Notes: generated from the sequence alone by a model not told the origin. Shown: positions 35,080-42,816, counted from the stretch's first letter. The stretch: DNA of 64,000 bases from Sinimarinibacterium sp. NLF-5-8 (GCF_010092425.1 NZ_CP048030.1:372001-436000), one strand, 5' to 3'. Translations and numbers: made by a program.

Positions 35080-35337
35080 ATGGCCGAGCTAACGCAAGAA
35101 AAGGTAAATGAAATGTTTGCAGAGGTTAGAGCCGAATGGGATAAGAGGGTTTCTGAAAGCGGTCGCAGCGAAAAAATGTTTATTGCAATGGATAGCACAG
35201 GCTTTGTGGCTGTGTTCCTTTATCAGTACCAGAGGGTCAAAGAGTACGTTGAGAGCCGAGGGCTTGTAATGCCCGAACTAGTCAAAGGATTGAAGGTTAG
35301 CTACACATCACAACCAAGCGAAGCGGCGTCGGCTTGA
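35080..35337 (+). CDS. Cassette protein, paralogue of 41960-42190
   Basis: 85 residues: MAELTQEKVNEMFAEVRAEW.. MPELVKGLKVSYTSQPSEA. The gene at 41960 in the other cassette cluster is about 90 percent identical by eye, so one cassette exists in both. AAGGAGAAG lies at good spacing. The frame runs through the following attC half-site. Function unknown. Confidence 0.65.
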   Translation: MAELTQEKVNEMFAEVRAEWDKRVSESGRSEKMFIAMDSTGFVAVFLYQYQRVKEYVESRGLVMPELVKGLKVSYTSQPSEAASA

Positions 35338-35352
35338 ATGAATTGTTAGCCG
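35312..35352 (+). other. attC-like site c
   Basis: AACCAAGCGAAGCGGCGTCG then GCTTGAATGAATTGTTAGCC. Confidence 0.6.
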
Positions 35353-35378
35353 TCACGCGACGGCACCGGAGACGAGAA

Positions 35379-35651
35379 ATGAAAGCCTACATGGTGGAGA
35401 TTACGACATACGCGGTGGTGATGGCTGAGGATGAAGGCCATGCAGAACGAGTTGCCACGGACTACAGGCATGATGCGCTTGGCGACGACTGGAACCCACG
35501 GATTGAGGTTGAACGAGAAGTCACGCGGCTGGAAGACCTTGACCACGGCTGGGACGGCCAGTGCATCCCATACGGCGGTGACGGGAACACGCGGCTGTCT
35601 GCTCTTTTGACCCCTGAATTAATCCGCGCCGCGAAGCGGCGTCGGCCTTGA
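35379..35651 (+). CDS. Cassette protein, hypothetical
   Basis: 90 residues: MKAYMVEITTYAVVMAEDEG, then an acidic-aromatic middle (EDLDHGWDGQCIPYGGDGN). The last dozen residues (LIRAAKRRRP) are read from the attC site, a usual effect of cassette boundaries. Function unknown. Confidence 0.6.
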   Translation: MKAYMVEITTYAVVMAEDEGHAERVATDYRHDALGDDWNPRIEVEREVTRLEDLDHGWDGQCIPYGGDGNTRLSALLTPELIRAAKRRRP

Positions 35652-35665
35652 ATGAACTGTTATGA
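35609..35665 (+). other. attC-like site d
   Basis: CCCCTGAATTAATCCGCGCC, GCGAAGCGGC and GTCGGCCTTGAATGAACTGT followed by TATG. Confidence 0.65.
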
Positions 35666-35687
35666 CTCACGAACCGAGAGAGTGAAA

Positions 35688-35879
35688 ATGAAATGGCAAC
35701 CGATTGAGACTGCGCCGAAGGATGGCACAAGAGTGCTTTTGCTTGGGTACGACAAGCGGCATGCGGACGGATACTGGGAGGCCGAGGCATACAACGGCAA
35801 TGGGTGCTGGGTGTGGCCCTATGTGATAGCAGAGCCGCGAAAGTGGATGCCGCTACCGCCGCCACCGAGTGACGCCTAA
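35688..35879 (+). CDS. DUF551-like cassette protein
   Basis: 63 residues with WQPIETAPKDGTRVLLLGYD at the start and WMPLPPPPS at the end, the DUF551 pattern common in phages. A second DUF551-like gene, not in a cassette, lies at 38985. Function unknown. Confidence 0.65.
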   Translation: MKWQPIETAPKDGTRVLLLGYDKRHADGYWEAEAYNGNGCWVWPYVIAEPRKWMPLPPPPSDA

Positions 35880-35946
35880 CACTGGAGGTAAGCCGCGTGA
35901 ATGAAGCGAAGCGAAATGAACGTCGGCTTGACCGACTTGTTATGCG
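35874..35946 (+). other. attC-like site e
   Basis: GCCTAACACTGGAGGTAAGC to GTCGGCTTGACCGACTTGTT then ATGC; the interior has diverged. Confidence 0.55.
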
Positions 35947-36112
35947 CATTCGGCTGGCGATCGTGCGGTCTGTTTGCCGGGTGTTCCTGCCCCGCAATGT
36001 GTGGGTGGGGATGCACTTCGGAGCCTACACACAGAAATGGTCGGTGCATCTTGGGCGACTCGACAATCGAGGCGTTTTGCAAGGACTCAGCGACCGCGAT
36101 GCAGGCGCATAA
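35942..36112 (+). CDS. Cassette protein, hypothetical (start uncertain)
   Basis: 56 residues if it starts at the ATG inside the GTTATGC core; an ATG at 35897 would read through the attC site. Basic, one aromatic patch (WVGMHFGAYTQKWSVHLG). Unrecognised. Confidence 0.4.
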   Translation: MRIRLAIVRSVCRVFLPRNVWVGMHFGAYTQKWSVHLGRLDNRGVLQGLSDRDAGA

Positions 36113-36120
36113 CGCATAGT

Positions 36121-36186
36121 TGGGGCGCTAACGCCTGAATTAAGCCGTGACGCGAAGCGGCATCGGCGGCAACGCGTTGTTAGGCG
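36121..36186 (+). other. attC-like site f
   Basis: GGCGCTAACGCCTGAATTAA, GCCGTGACGCGAAGCGGC and AACGCGTTGTTAGGC: complete, with both ends. Confidence 0.7.
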
Positions 36187-36199
36187 AAGGAGATTGAGT

Positions 36200-36244
36200 A
36201 TGGCAATTACTGGTGGATTTGGAACTTCGATTGACCTTAATTAA
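36200..36244 (+). CDS. Tiny open frame in last cassette of cluster 1
   Basis: 14 codons (MAITGGFGTSIDLN) with GAAGGAG ahead of the ATG. Too short to judge; possibly a truncated cassette gene. Confidence 0.25.
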   Translation: MAITGGFGTSIDLN

Positions 36245-36278
36245 GCCTTACCGTAAGCAATGGATTTGAGAAACAAAC

Positions 36279-36644
36279 ATGCACACTTTCAAACACGTTT
36301 TTCATAATGGAGTTTCTGCTCCCGCTTATCGCTGGAAGAATCCCGATGGTTCAGAAGGGGGCATCGTCGCCGCGTCAGCCACCATCGACCCGACTGTAAC
36401 GATTCAACTGGGAGCCGAAGTTTGTCCTGGTGCCAGCATCGGTGAAGCTGCCAGCATCGGTGAAGGTGCTGAAATCGACGAACATGCCTGTATCGGTGCA
36501 GATGCCAGTATCGGCAGCGACACCCGCATCAGCGGATATGTCTGCATCGGCAAGGGCGTCAGCATTGGCGCAGGTGCCTGGATCGGCAGAGATGCCCGGA
36601 TCGACAACGGTGCCCGCATCGACGAAGGTGTCAGTTTGGCTTGA
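36279..36644 (+). CDS. Hexapeptide-repeat left-handed beta-helix protein 13
   Basis: 121 residues. HNG-type cap (MHTFKHVFHNGVSAPAYRW), then about ten hexapeptides, ending abruptly in VSLA. It lacks its own CTAGAG promoter, leader and terminator: cassette cluster 1 abuts it upstream, and non-homologous DNA follows its stop. It looks like a copy whose flanks were replaced, so expression would depend on read-through. Confidence 0.8.
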   Translation: MHTFKHVFHNGVSAPAYRWKNPDGSEGGIVAASATIDPTVTIQLGAEVCPGASIGEAASIGEGAEIDEHACIGADASIGSDTRISGYVCIGKGVSIGAGAWIGRDARIDNGARIDEGVSLA

Positions 36645-36682
36645 CTGCCCATCCGGCCTGAATGCCACGGTTAGTCCAACAC

Positions 36683-36719
36683 CCAAAGAAAAACCCCACT
36701 GGAAAAACCAGTGGGGTTT
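36683..36719 (-). terminator. Terminator of the ArdC-like gene
   Basis: On the minus strand CCCCACTGG, TTTTT, CCAGTGGGG, TTTTTC. Upstream of it, between here and the stop at 36807, lie GTGGC/GCCAC and GGCTG/CAGCC hairpins shared with two other genes. Confidence 0.8.
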
Positions 36720-36806
36720 GGATACAGATCACCAGGACTGTTAGAACCTGGCTGCGATGTGGCAATGCCACTTGGGTGATAAGGCTGTCGCGTCAGCCCC
36801 AGGGTG

Positions 36807-37889
36807 TTACTCCGCGTCGTCCTCGCCATCGTCGGCTGGCTTCTCCCAGGTTTTCACCTTGAGGCCGTTCAAGACGCAATCCGCTGCTTTTTGGGCAGCA
36901 CTGATTGCTTCTTTGAGCACAGCGGATTTCTCCGCTTCGCCCTTGGCCGGGATTTGCTTTGCCCACTCTTGCAGATAGGCTGCATGTTGAGTCTCATACG
37001 GCAGACCCATTGCAGCGGCCACAAAGGCTGAGCCAAACTCGGCAACCAGTTCTTCACGAGCGTACTGCTCGCATCCGAACTTGGCTGGCTTGACCACATC
37101 ATCACGATTCAACCGCGATGCGTGACCAGAGGCGTGTGACAGCTCATGCAGCACCGTTCCCCAGTAGCCTGTGGCTGACTTGAAGTCCTTCACAGGGGGC
37201 AATACCACCTCATCCGAAGATGGCCGGTAATACGCCTTCGAGCCACGGTGATGCAGCCCGCCTTGCAATTCACTGCTGCATTGCTGCAACAGATCGTTGA
37301 GCGAGGCGTGTGCTGCCACATCGGCGACGACATCGCCGCTGTCAGCGGGTGCGGCAGGGGCGGGGAGGGGCGATATGCCGTGGAACTGCTCCGCGTTCCA
37401 GACATAGTGCCACTTCCAGGTCACGCGGACCTCGCAGTCCCACCCAAGTGTTTGCAACTGAACGACCCGAGGGTCCTTCAAGTTGCTGTAGTACTTGGGT
37501 TCCTGACCCGCCTTTGTGCAGAGCACAAAGGGCTTGGCGAACAGCACTTTCGTGCCTTTTTCGCCTTTGCGCACCCCTTTGCGCTCTGCGTGGGGGTCCT
37601 CCTTCAAGGCGGCATTGCTGCCGCCTTGAAAGGAATACCAACGCGGGTCTTTGTACCCCTTATCGTGGGCTTGCGCCCACAAGATGAGGATATTGACCCC
37701 ACGGTATGGGGTGCCACTATCTCCCCGGAGGGGGAGAGTCATCGGCATCCCCTGTTTCCAGGGCATAGCCCAGGGCATGACGCCCTGGGAGATGTCCTGA
37801 ACAATCTTCGCGGCGATAGCCGCGAAGATTTCATTGCCGCTGCTCTTGTCAGTGGCGGTGGTGGCTTTGGCTGCGGTTTTGCGTTTCAT
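36807..37889 (-). CDS. ardC: ArdC-like antirestriction protein
   Basis: 360 residues from the ATG after the GTCC-AGGA-GGAC hairpin. The N-terminal part (IFAAIAAKIVQDISQG.. MPWKQGMPMTLPLRG.. GTPYRGVNILILW) is the single-strand DNA-binding domain of the ArdC family; the C-terminal zincin has HELSHASGH near residue 245 followed by YAREELVAEFGSAF. ArdC proteins protect incoming single-stranded plasmid DNA from restriction. Encoded opposite to its neighbours, with the second-module leader and trailer. Confidence 0.85.
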   Translation of the reverse strand: MKRKTAAKATTATDKSSGNEIFAAIAAKIVQDISQGVMPWAMPWKQGMPMTLPLRGDSGTPYRGVNILILWAQAHDKGYKDPRWYSFQGGSNAALKEDPHAERKGVRKGEKGTKVLFAKPFVLCTKAGQEPKYYSNLKDPRVVQLQTLGWDCEVRVTWKWHYVWNAEQFHGISPLPAPAAPADSGDVVADVAAHASLNDLLQQCSSELQGGLHHRGSKAYYRPSSDEVVLPPVKDFKSATGYWGTVLHELSHASGHASRLNRDDVVKPAKFGCEQYAREELVAEFGSAFVAAAMGLPYETQHAAYLQEWAKQIPAKGEAEKSAVLKEAISAAQKAADCVLNGLKVKTWEKPADDGEDDAE

Positions 37890-37946
37890 GGTTGTCCTCC
37901 TGGACAAAAAGCGCTGAGTAGCGCGAAATAGACTCAGCGCCTCTAG
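37890..37946 (-). promoter_or_regulatory. Structured leader of the ArdC-like gene
   Basis: CTAGAGG, then GCGCTGAG..CTCAGCGC followed by TTTTT, then GTCC-AGGA-GGAC and ATG five bases later. The clearest example of the shared attenuator-like leader. Confidence 0.65.
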
Positions 37947-37964
37947 CACCCCAGCCACAAATCC

Positions 37965-38130
37965 TTGAACAAAAAAGCAACGGCGTTCTTTTTCTTTTTT
38001 AAATCCCACCCGTTGACGTGTTCGCCCCTGCGGGGCGACCAGTCAACCTTATTGTCTGGATACGAGTCTGATCCGTTTAACCCGATCCGCCCGATGCCTG
38101 TCGAGAATCCACACCCGATACAGCGATAGT
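37965..38130. repeat. 170-bp dispersed element, copy 5
   Basis: CAACGGCGTTC, T-rich stretch, CCCGTTGACGTGTTCGCCCC, CCAGTCAACCTTATTGTC, GTTTAACCCGATCCGCCC, GAGAATCCACACCCGATA. Confidence 0.75.
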
Positions 38131-38258
38131 CGGCCAGAATCGTGACGGCACAGATGCTGCCGTGCCTGCAAAAAGGCAGCCCCAAATGTCAAGTTATTCA
38201 CAGGCTGAAATGCTTCAACGAGCTAGAGGTAGCGATTCCACCACAACGAGCCAAACCC

Positions 38259-38786
38259 ATGTCCGAGAAAGCCAACCCATTACTGACCGAAGCCATTCAG
38301 TTGCTTCTGGATTTTCTGTCCATTGTGGATGATTCTTCGGGTGTTTCTGGCTATCACCTGAACGGCGACATCGCCGAGTGGGGCGAGTTCGAGACTGTCG
38401 ATGCGGCTGTCGCCTTGTTGGAACGGTATGAGCAGGAATATCCCAAGGAAGCGCCTTCTCCTGACGCCGCTGCAATGAGCGGGCATGTCACACAAGGATT
38501 TTCATCGGCCACGGATGAAAATGATTGGCTTGACGAACTTGATCGCAGAACCGGCGAGCGATGGAGAACAAATAGCAGTCTGGAAGAGTGGTTTCCTTAT
38601 ACCAAGCTGGAGATGGACCGTCTCTCCGATGAGGTCAAAATGCTCAGGAGTGCGCTCAAAGAATGCGAAATCGCTTTGGAGCGACAACGGCAGATCGACG
38701 CGCCGTTGCCTGTCTGCGTAAAGGCTCTGGCCACTGCGCGCGCAGCGTTGCGACTTGATGGGAAGGTTTTGCCTGACTCAATTTAA
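38259..38786 (+). CDS. Hypothetical protein
   Basis: 175 residues from MSEKANPLLTEA; an upstream frame crosses the promoter (TTATTCACAGGC, CTAGAGG at 38223). The second half is a coiled coil (LEMDRLSDEVKMLRSALKEC). The last part (PVCVKALATARAALRL) resembles ends of small phage proteins. Unrecognised. Confidence 0.6.
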   Translation: MSEKANPLLTEAIQLLLDFLSIVDDSSGVSGYHLNGDIAEWGEFETVDAAVALLERYEQEYPKEAPSPDAAAMSGHVTQGFSSATDENDWLDELDRRTGERWRTNSSLEEWFPYTKLEMDRLSDEVKMLRSALKECEIALERQRQIDAPLPVCVKALATARAALRLDGKVLPDSI

Positions 38787-38794
38787 GAACAAAA

Positions 38795-38885
38795 GCGGCT
38801 TGCGCGAAGCGAGTGCAACGAGCGCAGCACCTCGCAGCGCAGCGAAGAGCGCGTAGTGAAGAGCGCGGGGCTACGCCCCACACCC
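38795..38885. repeat. Dispersed GC-rich repeat
   Basis: GCGCAGCACCTCGCAGCGCA and GCGAAGAGCGCG words as at 6.7 and 13.1 kb, again directly after a gene. Confidence 0.55.
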
Positions 38886-38984
38886 CGACAAGGTTATCCA
38901 CAGGCAGAAACGAGTCAATTTTCTAGAGTAAATGTTATTACCGCGACAATTGGCAAAGTGAATACTGCAAGCGAGGATTAAAAG

Positions 38985-39221
38985 ATGAGTGAGTGGCAAA
39001 AGATGTGTAGTGCGCCCATTGAACAGCCTGTGCTTCTGTGGATTAAATATGGCGACGTGCCGGTTGTAGGCAGACTTGACGGCGATGGCCGAGTTACCGT
39101 TGATCGTGAACATCATGATGTGAGTTGTGGCACTTTTTGCTATGGCGGATGCGTCACGACTGCGAACGGCACGGAGGCAACGCACTGGATGCCTTTGCCC
39201 GATCCGCCAGAAAACGGTTAA
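38985..39221 (+). CDS. DUF551-like protein
   Basis: 78 residues: WQKMCSAPIEQPVLLWIKYG at the start and ATHWMPLPDPPENG at the end follow the DUF551 pattern. Promoter TTATCCACAGGC with CTAGAGT at 38923, nearly identical to the ssb promoter. Function unknown. Confidence 0.65.
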   Translation: MSEWQKMCSAPIEQPVLLWIKYGDVPVVGRLDGDGRVTVDREHHDVSCGTFCYGGCVTTANGTEATHWMPLPDPPENG

Positions 39222-39321
39222 CGCATGAATTGGGCTGTCGCCGTCAAACCCCATGTTATCCACAGGTGATTTTCACGCTGTTTTCTAGAGTTAGCGACCA
39301 CCACAGACAAGGATTCAGCAT

Positions 39322-39516
39322 ATGAGCAGGAATAGCACGATTAAGTACGAATACAAGCAAGGGTGGTTTCGCGTGCACAGAGGCATCGGCTTGAGATGTG
39401 AAGTCACTTATTTCGATGGCGTGCACACCTACTGCGAGAACGTTCGCACGGAAGATGGATTTCAGTCCGCAGCATCCTATTGCAAAGGAAGAATTGATGC
39501 AGCCCACACCTCTTGA
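39322..39516 (+). CDS. Hypothetical protein
   Basis: 64 residues, basic, beta-rich. CAAGGA lies about ten bases before ATG. Promoter TTATCCACAGGTG with CTAGAGT at 39285. Overlaps the next gene by 20 bases. Confidence 0.55.
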   Translation: MSRNSTIKYEYKQGWFRVHRGIGLRCEVTYFDGVHTYCENVRTEDGFQSAASYCKGRIDAAHTS

Positions 39517-39802
39517 CCCATCGAACCCCGACCCGCCTGAATGCGCGGAGGACTGTCGTTGGCGCCAAAGGTTCACCGGCTATGACCTTCAGCGGAATGC
39601 TCTGCGAATGGAAACCGCGAGTATGGTGCAGGCAGAGCGGTGCGGGTGGAACCTAAAGCCTGGTCGCATTGGTGGGCACCCGCTCGATTACGCGCCATGC
39701 ACCTATACAAAGCATGGCGGTTCAATTTTTCGAGGACACAATCTTGAAAAAACTGATTGCACTGACCGCGCTGGTGCTGACGCTGACCGGCTGCCGCATT
39801 GA
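39497..39802 (+). CDS. Hypothetical cysteine-containing protein
   Basis: 101 residues from ATG with AAGGAAG ahead. ECAEDCRWRQRF, ERCGWNL and APCTYTKHGG give four to five cysteines, possibly a small metal site. Resembles short phage proteins of unknown role. Overlaps the lipoprotein gene. Confidence 0.5.
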   Translation: MQPTPLDPSNPDPPECAEDCRWRQRFTGYDLQRNALRMETASMVQAERCGWNLKPGRIGGHPLDYAPCTYTKHGGSIFRGHNLEKTDCTDRAGADADRLPH

Positions 39803-40031
39803 AACCGACGATCCAGGTGTCTGCTATGCCGATCTAACCGAATACTACGCGCTGTGTCTTGGCGACGATGGCGTGGCGACCTGGTGGGAAGGCGATAGCT
39901 TTGGTGAGTATGTGTACTATGCCAATGCAGAACAGGTCATTGTCATGGATCATCGCAACCGCGAGATCGTCTACCAATACACTGAAAATGGCGATCTTGT
40001 GGGTGGCGGGGTGCGCCTGCGGAGGATTTGA
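39744..40031 (+). CDS. Small lipoprotein
   Basis: 95 residues from TTG with GAGG ahead. KKLIALTALVLTLTGC is a lipoprotein signal with a lipobox LTGC; the mature part is acidic and aromatic (YYALCLGDDGVATWWEGD). Small plasmid lipoproteins can act in surface or entry exclusion, but nothing here proves that. Confidence 0.6.
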   Translation: MKKLIALTALVLTLTGCRIETDDPGVCYADLTEYYALCLGDDGVATWWEGDSFGEYVYYANAEQVIVMDHRNREIVYQYTENGDLVGGGVRLRRI

Positions 40032-40218
40032 TCGTTTTTGGATCAAGCGTAGACATATCCAGGCAGATGCGATCATTTTTTCGCAAAAGGTAGACATGTT
40101 CGATGAACTCTCCCGCCACTAAACCGCCAGGTTTTGCGTAGCAAAACATATAAGTTATCAACAGCCTGTTTTTGCATCATTTTCTAGAGTCAGCATGACC
40201 ACCACAAGAAACATTGTC

Positions 40219-40794
40219 ATGCAAACTTTCACACATATTTTCAAAAACGAAGCATCTGCTCAAGCTTATCGCTGGACGAATCCTGATGGTTCTAAAGGTG
40301 GCGTTGTTGCTGAATCAGCCATCGTCGATCCGTCTGTAATCATTAGTCCGACAGCCGAAGTCTGTTCAGGTGCGGGCATCGACGAAGGTGTCGAGATTGG
40401 CGACGGTGCAAGCGTTGGCAGATATGCCTTCGTTGGCAAATATGCCAGCATTTGCAAAGGTGCCCGTATCGGCTTCGGCGCGAGCGTTGGCGACGGTGCG
40501 AGCGTTGGCGACGGCGCGAGGGTTAGCGACCACGCCGAGATCGACGAATATGCCTGGATCGGCGCAGGTGCCAGCCTTGGCGAAGATTCCCGCATCGGCG
40601 GCCATGCCCGCATCAGCTACGGTGCCTTCATTGGCGACCTTGCCAACATCGGCAAAGGTGTCAGAATTGGCGCAGGCGCGAGCGTTGGCAGCGATGTCGT
40701 CGTCGGCAGCGGTGCCAGTATCGGCAGCGGTGTCAGGATCGGCAACAATGTCAGGATCGACGAAGATGCCATTATCGGCAGCGATGCCCGCTAA
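40219..40794 (+). CDS. Hexapeptide-repeat left-handed beta-helix protein 14
   Basis: 191 residues; an in-frame ATG 24 bases upstream (MTTTRNIV) is possible. Cap FKNEASAQAYRWTNPDG, then units very like copy 7 (GASVGDGASVGDGARVS). Ends EDAIIGSDAR. Promoter CTAGAGT at 40184; intact CACTGTGGTGGTGAATACC hairpin and terminator. Stands 3.6 kb from copy 13. Confidence 0.85.
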   Translation: MQTFTHIFKNEASAQAYRWTNPDGSKGGVVAESAIVDPSVIISPTAEVCSGAGIDEGVEIGDGASVGRYAFVGKYASICKGARIGFGASVGDGASVGDGARVSDHAEIDEYAWIGAGASLGEDSRIGGHARISYGAFIGDLANIGKGVRIGAGASVGSDVVVGSGASIGSGVRIGNNVRIDEDAIIGSDAR

Positions 40795-40941
40795 GATTCA
40801 CTGTGGTGGTGAATACCAAGCCTGTGAAAGCGTAAGCGAGTAACAGGCTTTTTTGTTTTCTGAACCTGAAAGTTATCAACAGGCGGTTTTGGCTCGTTTT
40901 TCTAGAGTCAGTGTTCCCACCACAACAGGATTGATATCACC

Positions 40942-41331
40942 ATGAATCGCAACCACATTCCCCGCCAGCCTGACTCCTGTTCCGTATCGCCAACGGAAGG
41001 GATATGGGAGGCTACGCCACCAGCCCCTGACTGCGACGCTCCGCGCATCTTTTGCGGCAGCCGGTTGATTGGATTTGCGTCCAACAGCGACATGCCGCGC
41101 GACGAAAAGGAAGCGAATGCGCGACTGATGGCGGCGGCGCCAGAGCTGCTGCGGGCGCTAGTGCAACTGCTCGCAGAGGCGGAAAACCTGCGGGAGAGTT
41201 ACAGCGACGCGCGAGAATTCGATGGGTGGGATGCGGTAGAGGAGGAACCGTGTTTTGCACTGGCGCGTGAGGCGATAGCAAAGGCCCTGCCGCCTAACGC
41301 CGAACTAAGGCGCGCCGCAGACGAAATTTAA
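40942..41331 (+). CDS. Fusion of plasmid gene start to cassette gene
   Basis: 129 residues. The first 18-20 residues (MNRNHIPRQPDSCSVSP) copy the start of the gene at 26871, including promoter and leader; from about residue 20 on it is a different protein with the phage-type motif EANARLMAAAPELLRAL also seen at 54.5 kb. The end is read from the attC site. So a cassette has joined in frame behind a plasmid promoter and start. CTAGAGT at 40902. Confidence 0.7.
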   Translation: MNRNHIPRQPDSCSVSPTEGIWEATPPAPDCDAPRIFCGSRLIGFASNSDMPRDEKEANARLMAAAPELLRALVQLLAEAENLRESYSDAREFDGWDAVEEEPCFALAREAIAKALPPNAELRRAADEI

Positions 41332-41386
41332 ACAAAACCGCGATGCTTAACGGCGTCGCCTTGAGTGCCGTGTTATGCGGCTAGGA
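41291..41386 (+). other. attC-like site g
   Basis: GCCTAACGCCGAACTAAGGC at the left, GGCGTCGCCTTGAGTGCCGT then GTTATGC at the right; longer interior than the others. Confidence 0.6.
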
Positions 41387-41392
41387 TATGCT

Positions 41393-41596
41393 ATGACTTG
41401 CTGGACAAAAGAAGAGCTTGAAAACATGCTCGAAGATGTTGTGAACGAACTTGATCTATCAGACGGAATGATTGATGAGCATGGACCGTTAGGAACGCCG
41501 CCGGCAGTATTAGTGCGACTTGTTCTTGAGCAAAAAGATAAACAGATTGCGATGCTGAAGGCGGGGTTTGTTGATGTGACGCATAACTCGATTTAG
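41393..41596 (+). CDS. Cassette protein, hypothetical
   Basis: 67 residues, acidic helical start (WTKEELENMLEDVVNELDL) and a short central DEHGPLGTPPAVLVRLVLEQ. Found right after an attC core. Function unknown. Confidence 0.6.
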   Translation: MTCWTKEELENMLEDVVNELDLSDGMIDEHGPLGTPPAVLVRLVLEQKDKQIAMLKAGFVDVTHNSI

Positions 41597-41624
41597 GCCG
41601 AGGGGTTCGATATGAGCTCAAGTG

Positions 41625-41684
41625 AGTGCTAACCCCTGAATTAAGCCACGCCGTAGGCGTTGGATTGAATGAATTGTTAGTCCG
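41625..41684 (+). other. attC-like site h
   Basis: GTGCTAACCCCTGAATTAAG, CCACGCCGTAGGCGTTGG and GAATGAATTGTTAGTC; complete. Confidence 0.7.
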
Positions 41685-41703
41685 CAAACACCCGGAGTAC
41701 AGC

Positions 41704-41895
41704 ATGACTGAAATCGAGTTTGAAGTTTGGCAGAACGGCGCAATGGAGGCTGGTGGCATCACCACGAACGCAAAAGCTGCGCTCCAAGAGGCTGACCATT
41801 ACGCGCTGATGTATGGGCAGGACGGGCCGGTGGAGGTGAAGTTCTTTGTCCGCCAATCCGCAACCCGCGAAGAACTTGAGCGATTTGCGGACTAA
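41704..41895 (+). CDS. Cassette protein, hypothetical
   Basis: 63 residues: MTEIEFEVWQNGAMEAGG, AALQEADHYALMYGQDG, VEVKFFVRQ. CCGGAG lies 9 bases before ATG. A small alpha/beta protein, unrecognised. Confidence 0.6.
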   Translation: MTEIEFEVWQNGAMEAGGITTNAKAALQEADHYALMYGQDGPVEVKFFVRQSATREELERFAD

Positions 41896-41942
41896 CACCT
41901 GAGTTAAGCCGCGACGCATACTGATTGTTTTTGTTATATGTG
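41892..41942 (+). other. attC-like site i (degraded)
   Basis: GACTAACACCTGAGTTAAGC, CGCGACGCATACTG then TTTGTTATATG; same decayed left half as site b, again just before the MAELTQEK gene. Confidence 0.55.
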
Positions 41943-41959
41943 GATTACGGAGAAGATTT

Positions 41960-42190
41960 ATGGCCGAGCTAACGCAAGAAAAGGTAAATGAAATGTTTGC
42001 AGAGGTTAGATCAGAATGGGATAAGAGGGTTTCTGAAAGTGGTCTCCGTGAAGAAATGTTTATTGCAATGGATAGCACAGGCTTTGCAGATGAGTTCCTT
42101 TATCAGTACCAGCGAGTCAAAGCGCAAGTTGAAAGCCTAGGGCTTGTAATGCCCGAGCTAGTCAAAGGATTGAAGGTTAGCTACACATAA
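41960..42190 (+). CDS. Cassette protein, paralogue of 35080-35337
   Basis: 76 residues; MAELTQEKVNEMFAEVRSEW with a few substitutions relative to the other copy (GLREEMF for GRSEKMF). Ends at SYT, the other copy reading on into its attC site. Duplicate of the same cassette in a second cluster. Confidence 0.65.
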   Translation: MAELTQEKVNEMFAEVRSEWDKRVSESGLREEMFIAMDSTGFADEFLYQYQRVKAQVESLGLVMPELVKGLKVSYT

Positions 42191-42220
42191 CAACCAAGTG
42201 CAGAAGTGGGCGGGTGAGGA

Positions 42221-42481
42221 ATGAGCAAGACCATGACGGGTATTCTGCGTATGCCAGATGAATTGTACTGGAACGAAAATCCGCTATACCAAGCGCAGCA
42301 TAATGCGAACAGGTTTGCGGCTGCTGATGAAATCGAGCGGCTGCAAGCAGAAGTCTCCACCTTGCGAGAGTGGATCAAGGAGGCGGGCGAACAGTACAAC
42401 ATTTGTACGCGCAACGTGTTGAAGGAAGTCTGCGACGGATGCAGATGCAAAAGAGCAGCTACCCCCCGAGTTAAGTCGTGA
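42221..42481 (+). CDS. Cassette protein with coiled coil
   Basis: 86 residues. NRFAAADEIERLQAEVSTLREWI is a leucine-zipper-like helix seen in many small phage proteins; four cysteines cluster near the end (YNICTRNVLKEVCDGCRCK). Function unknown. Confidence 0.55.
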   Translation: MSKTMTGILRMPDELYWNENPLYQAQHNANRFAAADEIERLQAEVSTLREWIKEAGEQYNICTRNVLKEVCDGCRCKRAATPRVKS

Positions 42482-42513
42482 AGCGGCGTCGGCTTGAATG
42501 AACTGTTAGCCGT
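42462..42513 (+). other. attC-like site j
   Basis: CCCCCCGAGTTAAGTCGTGA, AGCGGCGTCGGCTTGAATGA, ACTGTTAGCC. Confidence 0.65.
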
Positions 42514-42536
42514 TGCGATACGGCTTGGAGAACGAA

Positions 42537-42755
42537 ATGGGCAAGAAACTACACGTTGGATGCAGCCCGCTGACCGGAACTATCTTTGCCGGAACAGTGT
42601 TGAAAGATGGCTGCACATGGGGCGCAGGAAAGAGCGACGTGACCATTGAGGCGCTCGTGGCCGTCGCCGAACATGCCGCGCGCTTTGGCAGGCCGGTAGA
42701 AATAACGGGGCCGGATGGCAAGCTGGAATATCGAATCACTGTGGAAGCCTTTTGA
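42537..42755 (+). CDS. Cassette protein, paralogue of 34814-35032
   Basis: 72 residues: GKKLHVGCSPLTGTIFAGTV and TIEALVAVAEHAARFGRP. Homologous to the first cluster gene, but at a distance that suggests separate capture rather than recent duplication. CTTGGAG before the ATG. Confidence 0.65.
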   Translation: MGKKLHVGCSPLTGTIFAGTVLKDGCTWGAGKSDVTIEALVAVAEHAARFGRPVEITGPDGKLEYRITVEAF

Positions 42756-42816
42756 CGGCTAACGCCTGAATTAAGCCGCGCCGCGAAGCGGCGTCGGATT
42801 GAATGAATTGTTAGGT
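42754..42816 (+). other. attC-like site k
   Basis: GACGGCTAACGCCTGAATTA, AGCCGCGCCGCGAAGCGGCG and AATGAATTGTTAGG: the best preserved site of the window. Confidence 0.75.
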
